64,000 nucleotides of DNA from assembly GCA_963971535.1 (NCBI GenBank), contig OZ020599.1, forward strand, positions 92,200,743-92,264,742. Direction: 5' to 3'. Of this stretch, positions 10,366 through 21,400 are shown one piece after another. Within the stretch, counting starts at the first letter, position 1. Each line of letters opens with the position of its first letter. The notes below the pieces were generated by a model, which ran no database searches, was not told where the DNA came from, and saw nothing but the letters and a program-made list of their open reading frames with translations. Source of the stretch: Notolepis coatsorum. Its lineage: Eukaryota; Chordata; Actinopteri; Aulopiformes; Paralepididae. The translations under genes and the position numbers were made by a program.

Positions 10366-11624
10366 TATACAAACTAAAGTGCAACCTAAAATAGAATAGA
10401 ATGGTGTGATTATATGATGGAATTATACTAGCTCAAAGGTAATCACTCAACACAATGTGGTTTTTTAGGTTAAAGAATCGTGGTAAATCATGAGGGAACA
10501 TATTATTAATGAACGCTAAATATAAACTGTTTGTAGCTATTCAATGAAAGTCATCAGACTGTGTTACAGAATTAATCCCCTGCATTGTAAGATTAGTTTC
10601 ACTTAAGGTGAAATTAGGCTTAATGGTAACAGAATGTGTTCAATTATGATATCTCTGTGTTTATGTAATCAATTGCAATTCAAATATATATATTGTGAGA
10701 TCAATAAAAAGTATTATGGTAGTTAGGCGGTGGTTGTTCTTTGACTGGAAAACACAGTAAATAGAGGGTTGGCTTGCAAAGGACAACCCCTTGTTTCAAA
10801 TTCAAACGTAGAGAGGCCTGGGATTGGAGGAATACATCTGGTGATGTCACTCTGGTGACATCACGAGAGACTCCAGGCTTTTGAAATAAGAGGGGGTGTT
10901 GTGACGGTGGGAAGATCACTCTGACACGGAACCACAAGGACAACATCTCACCTTTATCACACAGCAAGACGAAGCGGCAGAGGAGACCAACAGACAAAGG
11001 ACTTTTTGGAGGGAGAACAGACTTTCCTCTTTGTTCATCAGCCAGAGAACAAAGACAACTCAACAACTACCATTCAACAATCTACTTTCTTAGTCTAGTT
11101 GGGATCGCAGACGGCATAGTGTCTAGTGATCACAACTATAGCGTTTTTTATTTTAATTGAAACAGATCATTTTTGTATAACTTTGTGGATTTTAATAAAC
11201 CACTACTTTTGAAATAACTACCTTCTCCTCCATTTCTCCTGCTGCTCATCTGGTCGTCAAACAAAGACCATTAGGTCTTATTGGTAGTAAAAGGTTTTTA
11301 GGGGAACCATACACAACGCAGAGGGAGATCAACAGCCGGTTCTGATCTTATCAGAACAGAAGCCTTTACTACTTCAGTAGCAGAGTGGATACTAGTGAAA
11401 GATGGTACAAGGTTAATATATATATATTATTTTTTTTCATTTGAGATATTGATCAAAGAAGTGTGTTTTTAGTCGATGACGGAAAATTGGGCGGGTTTCG
11501 GCTGTCCTGAATGTGGTGGGACGTTCGTTCCACCATTGTGGAGCGAGGACCGGCTTCTCTAGCACCTTTAATTACTCTCAATATTGGGGGAAACTGGCCC
11601 AGAGGTTGAGTCCTGAGGTCGTAC

Positions 11625-11734
11625 CTCTCCCTCCACTGTGAAGATGGAGTCAGCTTTCTGGGGGTCAAAGTGTTTGATCAGGATACTCTTGAGGTGATCT
11701 TCGATGCATTCCTGGATCTCAGTTGGTTCTACGC
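11625..11734 (-). CDS. nelfcd: nelfcd exon (GVEPTEIQECIEDHL...)
   Basis: The minus-strand acceptor 'cgattgcag' precedes 110 bases; the donor is GAG|GTACGA. The peptide starts VEPTEIQECIEDHLKSILIK and ends ADSIFTVEGE, matching the NELF-C/D segment recalled from mammals. The first two bases (GC) complete a Gly codon begun by the final G of the exon at 12632-12741, and the exon ends in phase 0, in frame with 8681-8788. Role as for the other nelfcd exons. Confidence 0.93.
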
Positions 11735-12631
11735 CTGCAATCGAAAGCAAAGAAAAGAAACCTTTCACTGACATGACTCGGAAGAACACGGACTACTCTA
11801 GTATCTAAACTGATTTCACACGGTTAGGACAACTCTGACAAGGGCTGGGCAATAGATATATATGTTGTTTATCGTCTATCATCTGCGTGCCCAAATCTGA
11901 TTTCTTTGCTCATATGTGACTCAGATCAGATTTCATTCCATGACAGCGTGAACAGCACAAATCACATGGAATCTGATATTTTCATAGACTTTTTTCGTCT
12001 TTCTAGATTGACATTTGTCACAATTTCTACGTCTATCTTCTTTATCGTTCATTTGCGCATGTGGGTCAGTTCAGGCGTGTGAACATTTCACACTGGAACC
12101 TGATATTGGCCACATTTTTACAATAATGTGAACAAATCTGATCTTGAATAAATCAGAATTGAGCACTAAGGCAGTGTGAACATAGCCTTTGATATTCAGT
12201 ATTCAGTATTGGTGCTGTTTTGCCCACCCTGAACACTGTGGAAGTTTTCCTCTGAGGAAACTGTCTCCCTCCTCTTTCCCTTCCTCTTCCCTCACACCCT
12301 ACCCTCTGTTTCACACCCCCCCCCCCTGCCAGAAAACTTAAGAGCGAGCTCACAGAATCGGGGAGGATCTTGGTGTCCTCGTGGCCAGAGAAGCAAGACC
12401 TCCACTACAGCCTGAATTTGCATTTGACTATCAATACTTTATCAATACATTTGTATCAAACACGTAGATCTGACCACGCGCAAAATTAACCTCTCCGGTT
12501 CCACCACAACACCAAGCCACCAACCCCCCCCCCCCCCCCCCCCTAGGGCCCCTACCACCACCACCACCAGCCCCAAGAGTGAGCAATGCAAGCAGCACTG
12601 CTGTGTGGGGACCAGGAATCCCAGTGCATAC
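11735..12631. other. nelfcd intron, unassigned
   Basis: No coding sequence. It contains a C-run near 12318-12327, a longer C-run at 12525-12543 and a short CCA-type repeat near 12550. The stretch 11850-12180 has repeated 'tctgat..' blocks but no family I recognise. Confidence 0.5.
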
Positions 12632-12741
12632 CCATCTGGATGAGCCACTCTGCCAGGAGGTTCACACTCTGGGCCACAGCGGAGTAGTTCTCCGACAGGA
12701 GCGCGATAATTTGTTGTGGAAGGCCACCTGCATGGATATAC
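12632..12741 (-). CDS. nelfcd: nelfcd exon (YIHAGGLPQQIIALL...)
   Basis: The minus-strand acceptor 'tatccgcag' and donor ATGG|GTATGC enclose 110 bases. The peptide begins YIHAGGLPQQIIALLSENYS and ends LLAEWLIQM; mammalian NELF-C/D has a very similar block. The first base completes a codon started by the AC that ends the exon at 17363-17478, and the final G continues into 11625-11734. All three junctions are therefore phase-consistent, strong evidence for a real spliced gene. Confidence 0.93.
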
Positions 12742-13289
12742 CTGCGGATATAAATGATTTCTCTCACATTTACATTGAGTCATTTAGCTTGACGCTTTTA
12801 TCCAAAGCCACTTACAGATTGTGAACAACAAGTCAGCAGGAAGGGTACACCTCTGGCAGCTAAGGGTCAGTAACATTGTTCGTCAAACAGTGTCGGACAT
12901 CAGTGTTACACTCTGAGCGCATAGTAGTATAGACATATTAGCATGATATCAATAACAATACAATCATAGAGTTTTTCATACAAAATCATAAATACCATAC
13001 CATGGACAAAATATAAATTTTTTATTTAATGTATTTATTTATTGCATATATATCCATATTTGTCTGAATATACCTGCATATAACCCCTCTTGTATATATT
13101 TACTTCAGGGTTCTTACATTGACTAACTTTCCAGCACTTTATACACAATTGAAGCACTTTTCAAACCTTGAAAACACCACATTGAAATACAAGCATTGTC
13201 AAGGATTTCCAGCACCCGTACGAACCCTGTTACTTATACACCTGCATATAACCCATAGCTCTGTATGATAGCATGTACAATAATGCTGT
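12742..13289. other. nelfcd intron with L2 tail, otherwise unassigned
   Basis: Apart from the L2 3' end at 12766-12955, only AT-rich sequence; no genes seen. Confidence 0.5.
12766..12955 (-). repeat. L2-type LINE 3' end fragment
   Basis: The reverse complement contains 'GGATAAAAGCGTCAAGCT' and 'AATGACTCAATGTAAATG', the fish L2-type tail, after a 3' UTR related to 29820-29990. Confidence 0.7.
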
Positions 13290-13419
13290 ACATACCATAT
13301 ATATATATATATATATATTTATTCTCACCATATATAGTATATCTATCGACACCTATCTGTACTTACCTGCATATTCCTTTTACATATCTGTAGATACTAT
13401 ATCTATATCTGTACATATC
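13290..13419. repeat. TA microsatellite and AT-rich sequence
   Basis: (TA)n at about 13297-13319, then AT-rich sequence with several 'tatatctgta' blocks. Confidence 0.7.
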
Positions 13420-13734
13420 CTACTCTTACTGGTTACGCTGCTGGCCAGTATGACTATTACCATACTGTCTTTACACCTGTATCACTGTACATATTATACT
13501 ACAACTCTGTACATACATCTGATTAGCAGTGCTAATCAAATGTATTGTCATTATACAGCAGTGCTCTATTACTCAGTAGTACTAATTGATATATTTTATA
13601 GCCAGTTTAATCACCTCTACATTGCTGTTGCACTTTACCATTACATTTGCACTCTGGTTGGATGCCAAACTGCTTTTCGTTGTACTGTACTTGTGCTGTA
13701 TAATGACAATACATTTGAATAGATGCCCCTTTAC
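13420..13734 (+). repeat. Dispersed repeat, non-LTR 3' tail type
   Basis: Plus-strand copy of the repeat at 8863-9100, ending 'tataatgacaatacatttgaa'. It sits directly before the L1 target site at 13735. Confidence 0.6.
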
Positions 13735-13746
13735 GCATCAGTTTCT

Positions 13747-16700
13747 TTTTGTGAACAAATTTTTTTATTATTTTTTTGACATGACATAAAACTAGACACA
13801 CAAGCATTAACAGTAAATATCCACAATAAATCACAGGATTATACATTCCAATATTTGAATCAATATAAATGTAGTTTACGAGATATATACATTATACTTG
13901 CAATACAATACAATACATACATAATATGCTCTTACTCGCTCTTCTCCCCCCCCCCCCCCCCCCCCCCAGGACCCCCCTTGGATAATCCATCCATTATTTC
14001 GTTTCTAACTATGGATTACAATTCATATGCTAACCTTTATTCTCTCCACCACTTCTAACCAGATTGCAATGCTGGCTTCATTGACACCTAAAATTCTTGC
14101 TGTATATATCTCTAGATAAATCACATTGAGATAAGTAAGAGCCCATACCTTTAGGCACATTTTATCCGGTTGAATCCAGCGTGATGCTATCAGATTTTTA
14201 GCAGCCGTAAGACCGGACAAAATTTGTCTCTTTAGCTGTTTAGTGGCTGCTATTTGAGAAACATCATTCAACAACAATACAGAAGGCAGTACAAGTATGT
14301 TCAGAAATAAAAATTCTGATAATTGCGTGGTTACTTCTTCCCAGAATATCTTAACAGGGGGGCATTCCCAGTACATATGTATAAATGTACCGATATCGCC
14401 CTTTGAACACAAGGAGCATAGAGAATCTTGTTTAAGCCCCATTCGGTTCAATCTTATAGGAGTCAGGTAAGTCCTATGAATATAATTAAGATTAATCTGT
14501 TGATGATCCAGGTTGCGTGATGCTAGTCGAACGTTTGCCCAGACTTCTTGCCAATCAAAATCTACTTCCAAGTCTGGTATATCCCTCCTCCAGACTGAGT
14601 CTAGGGGGAGGACTCCATATACGAAGACGTAAGTAAGTGATGATAAAAAGTCTGATACGAAGCCTCTCCCTTTCATAGAAGAATTTGTGATATCTGTGGT
14701 GCTCAAGTGGTATCTTTAATGGGACTCCATGAGCCTTCAAAGTTGCTAATAACTGTATATAGAAATAATAAGTGGAGCTGGTGAGGTTAAATTGGTTATA
14801 AATTTCATGATAGCTACAGAAACCCCGTTCGTTGAAGATATCTCCCAATGTATGTATGCCTTGCTTTTCCCATTTGGGATATCTGATAGGTCGTTGTGCA
14901 ATAAGGAGTGCATTGTTATTGAATAGGGGAGTAAGTATGCCATTTATGTGGGTTAGTGCATTTTTTCTGTGTGTCACGCCATATCCGAATTACATGTGTA
15001 ATAAGAGTACCAAATTTCAAGTCGCATTGCTTAATTGATAATTTGGTGTATACTATATCCTGCAGTCTATGTGGTGCCACTATGTTTTCTTCTAATGTTC
15101 TCCAGGATACAGATGCTTGAGAATCAAACCAGGTGATCAGTGGTCTTAAGGCGAGACACTGCAGGTGAATAGTCAAATATACTTTTTTTGTTGATTTTGA
15201 GATTTTGTTATATTTTGCTTCCTAAACATGTCTTCTATGAAACGAGTGACAATAAAACGTCAATAACACACATTTAGTTGTTTATTTTACATCATTTTGC
15301 CTTATTGCATCCATAAATGTGCACATATTTAATGGGGAAGTGCATCATTTGCATATATAAACATAAATGTCAGAAAACTTGCAATATGTTTTTTCTTAGT
15401 TTATATGTACATAACAAATTGGGAAAGTTTCATAGTGATATCTATTCAAATATTTTTTGCCTATTAGGGGGTACTACACTGTACTACACTGTTTGTAGCC
15501 TGTGTGTAGTTCTGTTCAGTTCAATAACATCATTATTATTATTATTCAGTTATCAAACATGTGTTTAGGTTGTCTATTACTAATGGTTTGATTAGGTATT
15601 GTGTTTGTAAATAACTGTTTAAAAAAAAAAGTATGGCATTTTACAATACAGAACTTTGAAGGCGTTTTCCCAATAATGAGTTTTAAGAGTTTTTCCTCAT
15701 ACTCTGAGCCAGAAATCTCCACTTCAGTAGCACTCACATACACCAGACCTTCCAGTTCTATTCATATCTATGTTCTGAAGGTATTTACAGAAGGGTTTGT
15801 TGATATCGCATTCATACCCAGATTTATATCACATTTTATTCCTAAAAACATGGCGAAATATGGAATTTTACCATAAAAATGGACTGAATGGAGTATTTTC
15901 TGATTTATGGAGTGATAAAAAGAGATATCCAAAATCCCCTCTGTAATAACCGTTGGCTCTAATATGTCAACAAAATGAAACTATAATTTTGAAAATGGCT
16001 TTATCCAATGTTCAGATTTCTGTCCTGGAATTATATGCAAATTAGTGCATATTTAAGTAGATCATGCCTCATTTGCATATTTAAACATACAATTTCAGAA
16101 AACTTGTAATACAAAAAAGTCTTGTCTTAATATAAGTAATCAACTGGGGAAGTTTCATTGTGATATCTATTAGTAAAACAAATTACCCTATTCACCTGCA
16201 GTGTCTCCCCTTAAAGAGAACGCTTTAAAATAGTGGTAGAAGTCTGGAAATGCTAAACCTCCGTCGGCTTTGTTTCTCTGTGCGGTGGATCTTTTTATTC
16301 GTGGAGGTTTGTTGTTCCAAATAAATGTATATGCGGTGGAGTGTAATTTTTTCCAGTAACCATCAGGGGGAGGTAACGGTAACATTGAACTAAAGAAGTT
16401 GATTCTAGGTAAAACATCCATCTTAACTATTGATACTCGGGCCTGTACTGAGTTTTTAAGTTTTGACCACCTGTCAAAGTCATTTGTGATCCTATCTTGG
16501 AGTCTTGTATAATTATACTTCACTGTTTGGCATATAGTAGGGAATATCTCAACTCCAAGACATCTAAAGTGTTCTACCATTGGTATACTTCCTGGAAGGA
16601 TTGTAGTCTTCACAGAGACATTAAGTGGGAGGAAGGCTGATTTTGGCCAGTTTATCCTAAATCCCGATAGATTGCCAAAATCATCAATCAGCTTGAGAAG

Positions 16701-16972
16701 ATGAGGCAGTGAGGTGGTAGGGTTTTGCATGAACAATATTACGTTGTCCGCATATAAACTAATATGATGCTGTGTGCCCTTAATTGAGATTGGCTCCATG
16801 GATTGGGATTGTCTTATATACTGTGCTAAAGGCTCTAAGGATAGAGCAAATAGTCCGGGACTAAGAGGGCAACCCTGTCTGGATGAGCGCGACACAGGAA
16901 AGAGTGAGGAGGTGATTTTACCTGTTATAATCATGGCCGATGGGTCTTTGTATAATACTTTTATCATCAAAA
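13747..16972 (-). mobile_element. L1-clade LINE in nelfcd intron, 12-bp TSD
   Basis: Same family as 4681-6926, on the strand of nelfcd. The A-rich tail appears as a T-rich start (ttttttattattttttt). The 12-bp direct repeat GCATCAGTTTCT flanks it at 13735-13746 and 16973-16984, which fixes both ends. It is 5'-truncated within the RT domain. A TTAA element (15150-16210) is inserted in its ORF2 at a TTAA within a Leu-Arg codon pair. Confidence 0.92.
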
Positions 16973-16976
16973 GCAT
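14023..16976 (-). pseudogene. L1 ORF2 C-terminal part, interrupted
   Basis: Minus-strand frames at 16188-16976, 14916-15176, 14555-14977 and 14023-14706 together cover the RT palm (RQGCPLSPGLF; YADNVILFM, where the usual second Asp of YADD is Asn) and the C-terminal region. The pieces correspond collinearly to the L1 at 4683-6658. They are separated by the TTAA-element insertion and by at least two frameshifts. The Asp-to-Asn change at the catalytic pair is a further sign of inactivity. Confidence 0.85.
15150..16210. mobile_element. TTAA-flanked inverted-repeat element (piggyBac-like MITE)
   Basis: TTAA occurs immediately outside both ends (15146-15149 and 16211-16214). The termini GGCGAGACACTGCAGGTG and, inverted, GGGGAGACACTGCAGGTG form TIRs of at least 22 bp with one mismatch. 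TTAA targets and duplications are typical of piggyBac; Kolobok also uses TTAA, so the superfamily is inference. No transposase frame was seen, so it is non-autonomous. A related copy occupies 48554-51524. Confidence 0.85.
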
Positions 16977-16984
16977 CAGTTTCT

Positions 16985-17362
16985 GATATGATTTGATTAA
17001 TATATCTGCATCATTTTATCCCACTTTATGCTTTGCTCTTGCTGCTTGTTTTACACTGATTGTATGTCTTACACTGATTTTATGTCTTATTTCTTACTGA
17101 TGTAAAGCACTTTTGAACAGCAATCCCCTGTATGAAAGGTCCTATACAAATAAAGTTATTATTATTATCACTGGATAATGACAATACATTTGAATCTAAT
17201 CGACAACCGTGGCGAATGAGCTGTGGCATTGCACCATATTGGTTTGGCATGAAAGATCTACTACTATCTATAAACTACAACGTAGCAACAGTTTCAGTGC
17301 GTGGGGTTTGTTTGTTTCCTTCGCGTGTGTCCGTCCAGGATGCAGCCGTGCTTTATGCTCAC
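16985..17362. other. nelfcd intron with short repeat tails
   Basis: At 17095-17165, 'gtaaagcacttttgaacag..caaataaagttattattatta' resembles a LINE 3' tail with (ATT)n. At 17174-17195, 'gataatgacaatacatttgaatc' repeats the tail seen at 13700 and 8865. No coding sequence. Confidence 0.5.
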
Positions 17363-17478
17363 GTTTTCATGGTGTTGAAGACAGCAGGCTCCATGACGTA
17401 ATCTCTGCTGGAGAACTTGTTCAGACAGTCTTCCTGGACCTTCTCGTCGTTTTCTCCCCCTTCATAATCATCCTCGCC
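17363..17478 (-). CDS. nelfcd: nelfcd exon (GEDDYEGGENDEKVQ...)
   Basis: The minus-strand acceptor 'ccttctcag' and donor AAAAC|GTGAGC enclose 116 bases: an acidic stretch (GEDDYEGGENDEKVQEDCL) followed by NKFSSRDYVMEPAVFNTMK. In mammals the same order (acidic N-terminus, FSTRDYIMEPSIFN) precedes the segment found here at 12632-12741. It opens in phase 0 and ends with two bases completed by the next exon. Exon 1 with the start codon was not found; it should lie at higher coordinates. Confidence 0.92.
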
Positions 17479-19221
17479 CTGAGAAGGTAAAGGGCAACAT
17501 CACTTCTCCCGTCTTGCTCTTAGTAACATTAGTGGAGTGGAGGCTAAATCACCTCTGTATATACAGGCTTAGCCTCACAACCAGTCTAGTGGGGGTGAAA
17601 AAAAATACATACAGCATAGTATTGCAATATTTTAGTGGCAATATATTTAGACACAAGTATCGATTTTTCCCCCTGCAATAAAAATTATTGACGTGAGATG
17701 AACAGACTTCTTATTAGATAAAACAGATATATTATATGCGATTTTACTTTGCAACACTGTATAAATCCTTGTATATCTTTTAACATGTTACAGTATATTT
17801 TGGACTGTATTGTATATTATACATATTTTAGAATGTTCATCTTTGACAGTGTATTCTTATTTTTGACTACCTAAATGTTTATTGTGAGCGATCTCTGTGG
17901 TGCTGAATTTCCCTCAGGATTAATAAAGTACTTCTATTCTATTCTATATATATTTGAATTGCAGATGGTGACCAAGTTTTGTAGTTGAAAGGTAATAAAT
18001 CAGAATAATATCGTAAATTGACAATACTATTGTTGGGCCTCTGGCGATTACCACCCCTATAATCTAGTGCGTGTGCGCCGTGTGGACATTCAGTTTTCAC
18101 CATACAAGAACAATCTTGGGTCTATGGTAGCCTACCCGTCTACAGTGTGAAACACACACAAGGTGCATTACTGCAAACTGCCAACTGGACTGTTGAAGAC
18201 TGGAGGAAAACACGTGCAGATTCTGTTTAGGGTGGATTTCCCTTTACAAACTCTTAACAAAGGAGTCCAATAGGCTAAGTCAACTCCCTCACTGCACACA
18301 CAGTTGTGAATCTACCAGAGGCCTCTCCACAGTGCTGGCTGAGGATGCATTACAGATAGTGCTGAGCAGCATGCTTCTAGTACAGCACACTGCAAGCAGA
18401 AAGCTAATAACATTAAGCATAAGCATGCTGTGCCTCTACTGAGTTATCAATAAGTCACATGGAAAGTTGGAAACAGCTAGAAACTAGCGGTTCCCTCAAC
18501 CTACTGAGCATTGCTATCTAGGGCAGAAGATGGTGCTTCAAGTTCACGGACACCTAGGCCTTCAGTTACAGCTGAACCTCGTTTTCTGGGCCGACAGGCT
18601 GAACTGACAGCACTACAGTCAACGTCTGGCCTGGCTGAGGACCACTTGCAGACTTCAGTGGCCCCCTGGAACATTTCAGTATGAAAGACAGTTCCTGCCT
18701 AATATAGTGCCTTTGGGTTCCTGGGCAAATCAGTGCATCTAGCTCTTCTACAAGGGGATCCTTTCCTTAGTTAATAATATTCAGTCATTTCATTCTTCAT
18801 TGGCTTTCTAGAAGGTCAGTTTTAAATATATCTGGATCTGTATAGGGGCTATGAATGTTTGTATTTATTTGTGCATAGTTTAAAGTGGTTTACAGGTGTC
18901 CACCAGTCCCTCTGAATCATATGTTTAAATTCTTACTTTGGGAATATATTAGCATGTCGCTCATACTACAGTAATAAAAGTCAAGCATGTCGGTAGTAGG
19001 CAGACGGCCAGTAAATAGCTGGATAACTGCATCATTGATATTTTATATTTCACGTTACGTTAGCTCCCACATCTTCAGCCAACACACCCTTCTTGAAGCA
19101 ATTGTGCTCGCATTGACGCCTAATGTACAGTCTCCTCCCCATTCTCGAAGACACTCTGATGTCACGAGACCGCCGCCATCTTGGTATCGTGGAAAACAAA
19201 CAGATTTATACGATCAAATGT
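17479..19221. other. Upstream nelfcd region, mostly unassigned
   Basis: No exon recognised. 17740-17955 ends in 'tttccctcaggattaataaagta', a common fish non-LTR 3' tail. The rest, including 18000-18960, shows no repeat or coding feature I can name. Confidence 0.45.
19170..19184 (-). promoter_or_regulatory. YY1-type motif, possible promoter element
   Basis: The minus strand reads CCAAGATGGCGGCGG, then GTGACATCA (CRE-like) 6 bases later. This pairing is typical of TATA-less housekeeping promoters and lies 1.7 kb upstream of the first nelfcd exon found, on the same strand. No NELF-C/D first exon was seen downstream of it, and the segment could equally belong to a repeat. Confidence 0.25.
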
Positions 19222-20497
19222 ATTGATTGATTGATTGATTGAAAACTTTATTAACAGATTGCAGAATGGGTACAGTACAGTACAGCTCAATACATACAAT
19301 TGTTAAGGGGATGCAGACCAGAGAAAGACTTTCGTCTTGTTTACATCAGGGTCCCCCATTTTCAATTCATCATAACATACATTACATACATGACATACAG
19401 ATAGACAGTACTGCTCCATCTATACATTTATGACATACCAGATTTGTTTGTGATACAAAATGAGTCCAGAAAAGAGAGTATATACATTTGACGTAGAAAC
19501 TGTACATTGGAGGAGGTTGGGTGGGGGGGGGGGACTGTACATTGGAGGTGGTTGGGTGGGGTGGGGGGGGGGGGGGGGGGTTGGGTAGGAGGGGTGGGTG
19601 GGTGGGGGACACTGTACAACTGTACAAGCAAAACTGTACATTGGAATATTGACAAAACCATACTTGGTCATTGGGTTGGGTTAGGACATTTACAGGGGCC
19701 AGTTTCGAATTGCAGTCTCCCGTAGGTGCTCTTTAAGAGCGGTTTTGAAAGTGGGTAGTGATTCACATTCCTTTACAGCTGTGGGTAGGGCGTTCCACAT
19801 TGATGTGGCATAATTGCTAAACGTGTTTAGTCCCTTGTTTGAGCCGAATCTGGGTTTAACATGATTTGTGGAGCTCCCTCTGGTGTTGTGATCATGGTAT
19901 TCACTGACCTTTGGGAAGTATTTTGACATGTACATGGGTACCTTAGTCGTGTAGTGTATCTTGTAGACCAGGCCCATTGCAAGTTGCTGTACTCTGTCGT
20001 CTACTCTAAGCCATCCTAGGTTGTCAAAGTGGGCAGGGGTGAGGTGGGTTCTAGAAGTAAGGTCAAGCAGTAGTCTGACCAGTTTGTTTTGAGATGTTTG
20101 CAATTTTGTTTTTAGCGCCTTTGAGGTGCTTTGGTACCATGAGGTGCAAGCATAGTCGTAGTTGAATGAGTGCTCCTGCCAGAGTCTTCAGGGTATTCTT
20201 GTTTACCAGAGAGGAGATCCGGTACAAGAATCTAGTTTGTTGGTTGACTTTTCTTATTACATTGGATGCCATTTTGTCACAGGAAAGATTAGCCTCTAGG
20301 ATGGAACCCAGGTATGTAATTTCATCTTTCCTTGTGACAATATTGTCACCCACTGTAACTGAGAAGCCGTCGGTCTTGCTGAGTTTGTTATTTGAACCGA
20401 AGAGAATGGACTCTGTTTTGCCCATGTGTAACGATAGTTTGTTATCATCGAGCCAGGTGCAGATTTTGCCTAGTTCTGAGCTGAGGGTTTTTTCAAC
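19222..20497 (-). mobile_element. Rex1-like (jockey-group) LINE, 5'-truncated
   Basis: The 3' end is a short (TCAA)n tail (TTGATTGATTGA on plus), then a 3' UTR with the conserved 'gaattgaaaatgggggaccc' block and a strongly G-rich plus strand at 19500-19610. Minus-strand frames 20063-20497 and 19690-20103 encode the end of an RT (LSLHMGKTESILFGS, YLGSILEANLS) and the C-terminal domain ending NWPL. They are out of frame with each other because of a small deletion near 20160. Other copies: 22713-22846, 33455-43439 (split) and 57807-58869. The clade name is my inference from the RT style and non-poly(A) tail. Confidence 0.75.
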
Positions 20498-20810
20498 CTG
20501 TATGTATGCGTTGTATGCGTTGATGTATGCGTTGAGCTCCATTTTTATTACATATTTTATCACATTCTTGTTCATTTCATAACCTTTTCATATCATTTGT
20601 TTTGAAAATACTGAGGCCAACATGACATTTCACAATTTCGAAAGCCTTTCTGGTGATTCTAAGGCGAAAAAAAAGGCATGAAGGCTACTTGAAGAGAATG
20701 GACTAACGTTATATGGTGAAGTAGCTAGCAGCTAACATTTCTCTGCTGTTTACAGCCTCACAGCCAATAAAACTTAATTTACGATATACATATTTGTTCC
20801 TTATTCTCAC
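20498..20810. other. Unassigned sequence
   Basis: A few 'gtatgcgttgat' repeats at 20500-20535, then AT-rich sequence without features. Confidence 0.4.
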
Positions 20811-21019
20811 CTGTTATGAAATGGTTAGAGCAGACATACGTATGATTTGACTTGGGGGCCAGGGTCTGCTTTGATCGACTCTCCCGTCTGAGTCTACATG
20901 TGCCCTCTTGATAGCCGCCAGCTATCCGTGATGCCTCAACTCGTATTATAAAACTTTCGATTTGGATTTTTGATTATGTTATTACTAGTACAAAGCATAA
21001 CACAGCAGCTCTTTGGCAT
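20811..21019 (-). pseudogene. THAP zinc-finger domain exon, frameshifted
   Basis: From an ATG at 21019 (minus) the frame reads MPKSCCVMLCTSNNIIKNPN and then RKFYN, the start of a THAP domain with its N-terminal cysteines. It stops at 20936. One base away the frame continues to YVCSNHFIT, the C-x2-H end of a THAP domain, followed by a splice-donor-like CAG|GTGAGA. A single-base lesion would explain this. THAP domains are DNA-binding and occur in host THAP genes and in P-type transposases. Downstream exons were not identified. Confidence 0.55.
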
Positions 21020-21400
21020 TGTGATGCACTGAAGAAAATTACCCTTGATTGTGTTTAATTTGCCGCTTTTCCGATCCGTTTTTGCACTAAATGAACCGTA
21101 CACAATGTACCCGGGGTGCATGTTTCCCCCACGCCGCAGTTGCCTAGCAACAACAGACAGGAAGTTGACTTCGAGAATATATACTCTGTCAGGATCTCTG
21201 GGTAACAGTACTATATAGGTAAATGACGTGACGCCTATTTTTTCTGTCCCACTGAATTTCTTACCTTAAAAAAAAACATTCAAATTCTTAAAAAGATTAC
21301 ATGTATCTCTAATACGTTCCCCATATACAGACCCACTCTAACTCCTCCAAACATTTTAGTTATTGGTAATTTTTCTGCTATCTGAAGTGTCAAATGTCCA
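21020..21400. other. Unassigned spacer
   Basis: Sequence between the THAP relic and the repeated-motif zone; nothing recognised. Confidence 0.4.

Larger units (their letters stand above)
9101..11624. other. Long nelfcd intron stretch, mostly unassigned
   Basis: No coding sequence recognised. It holds a perfect 10-bp-arm hairpin at 9155-9177 and a short tandem repeat at 10319-10365. At about 10880-11290 there is a segment with a late 'ttttaataaaccac' that looks LTR-like but has no partner. Confidence 0.45.

Noticed and set aside
10701..11066. 121-codon minus frame
   Set aside because: No recognisable domain, start or splice context; probably chance in an unassigned, possibly LTR-derived segment.
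16774..16986. Small plus-strand frame in the L1
   Set aside because: Antisense shadow of the RT domain.
19170..19184. Firm nelfcd promoter call
   Set aside because: The motif is suggestive, but no first exon follows it; kept only as a low-confidence feature.
19239..19725. Gly/Pro-rich small ORFs
   Set aside because: They come from G runs in the LINE 3' UTR.
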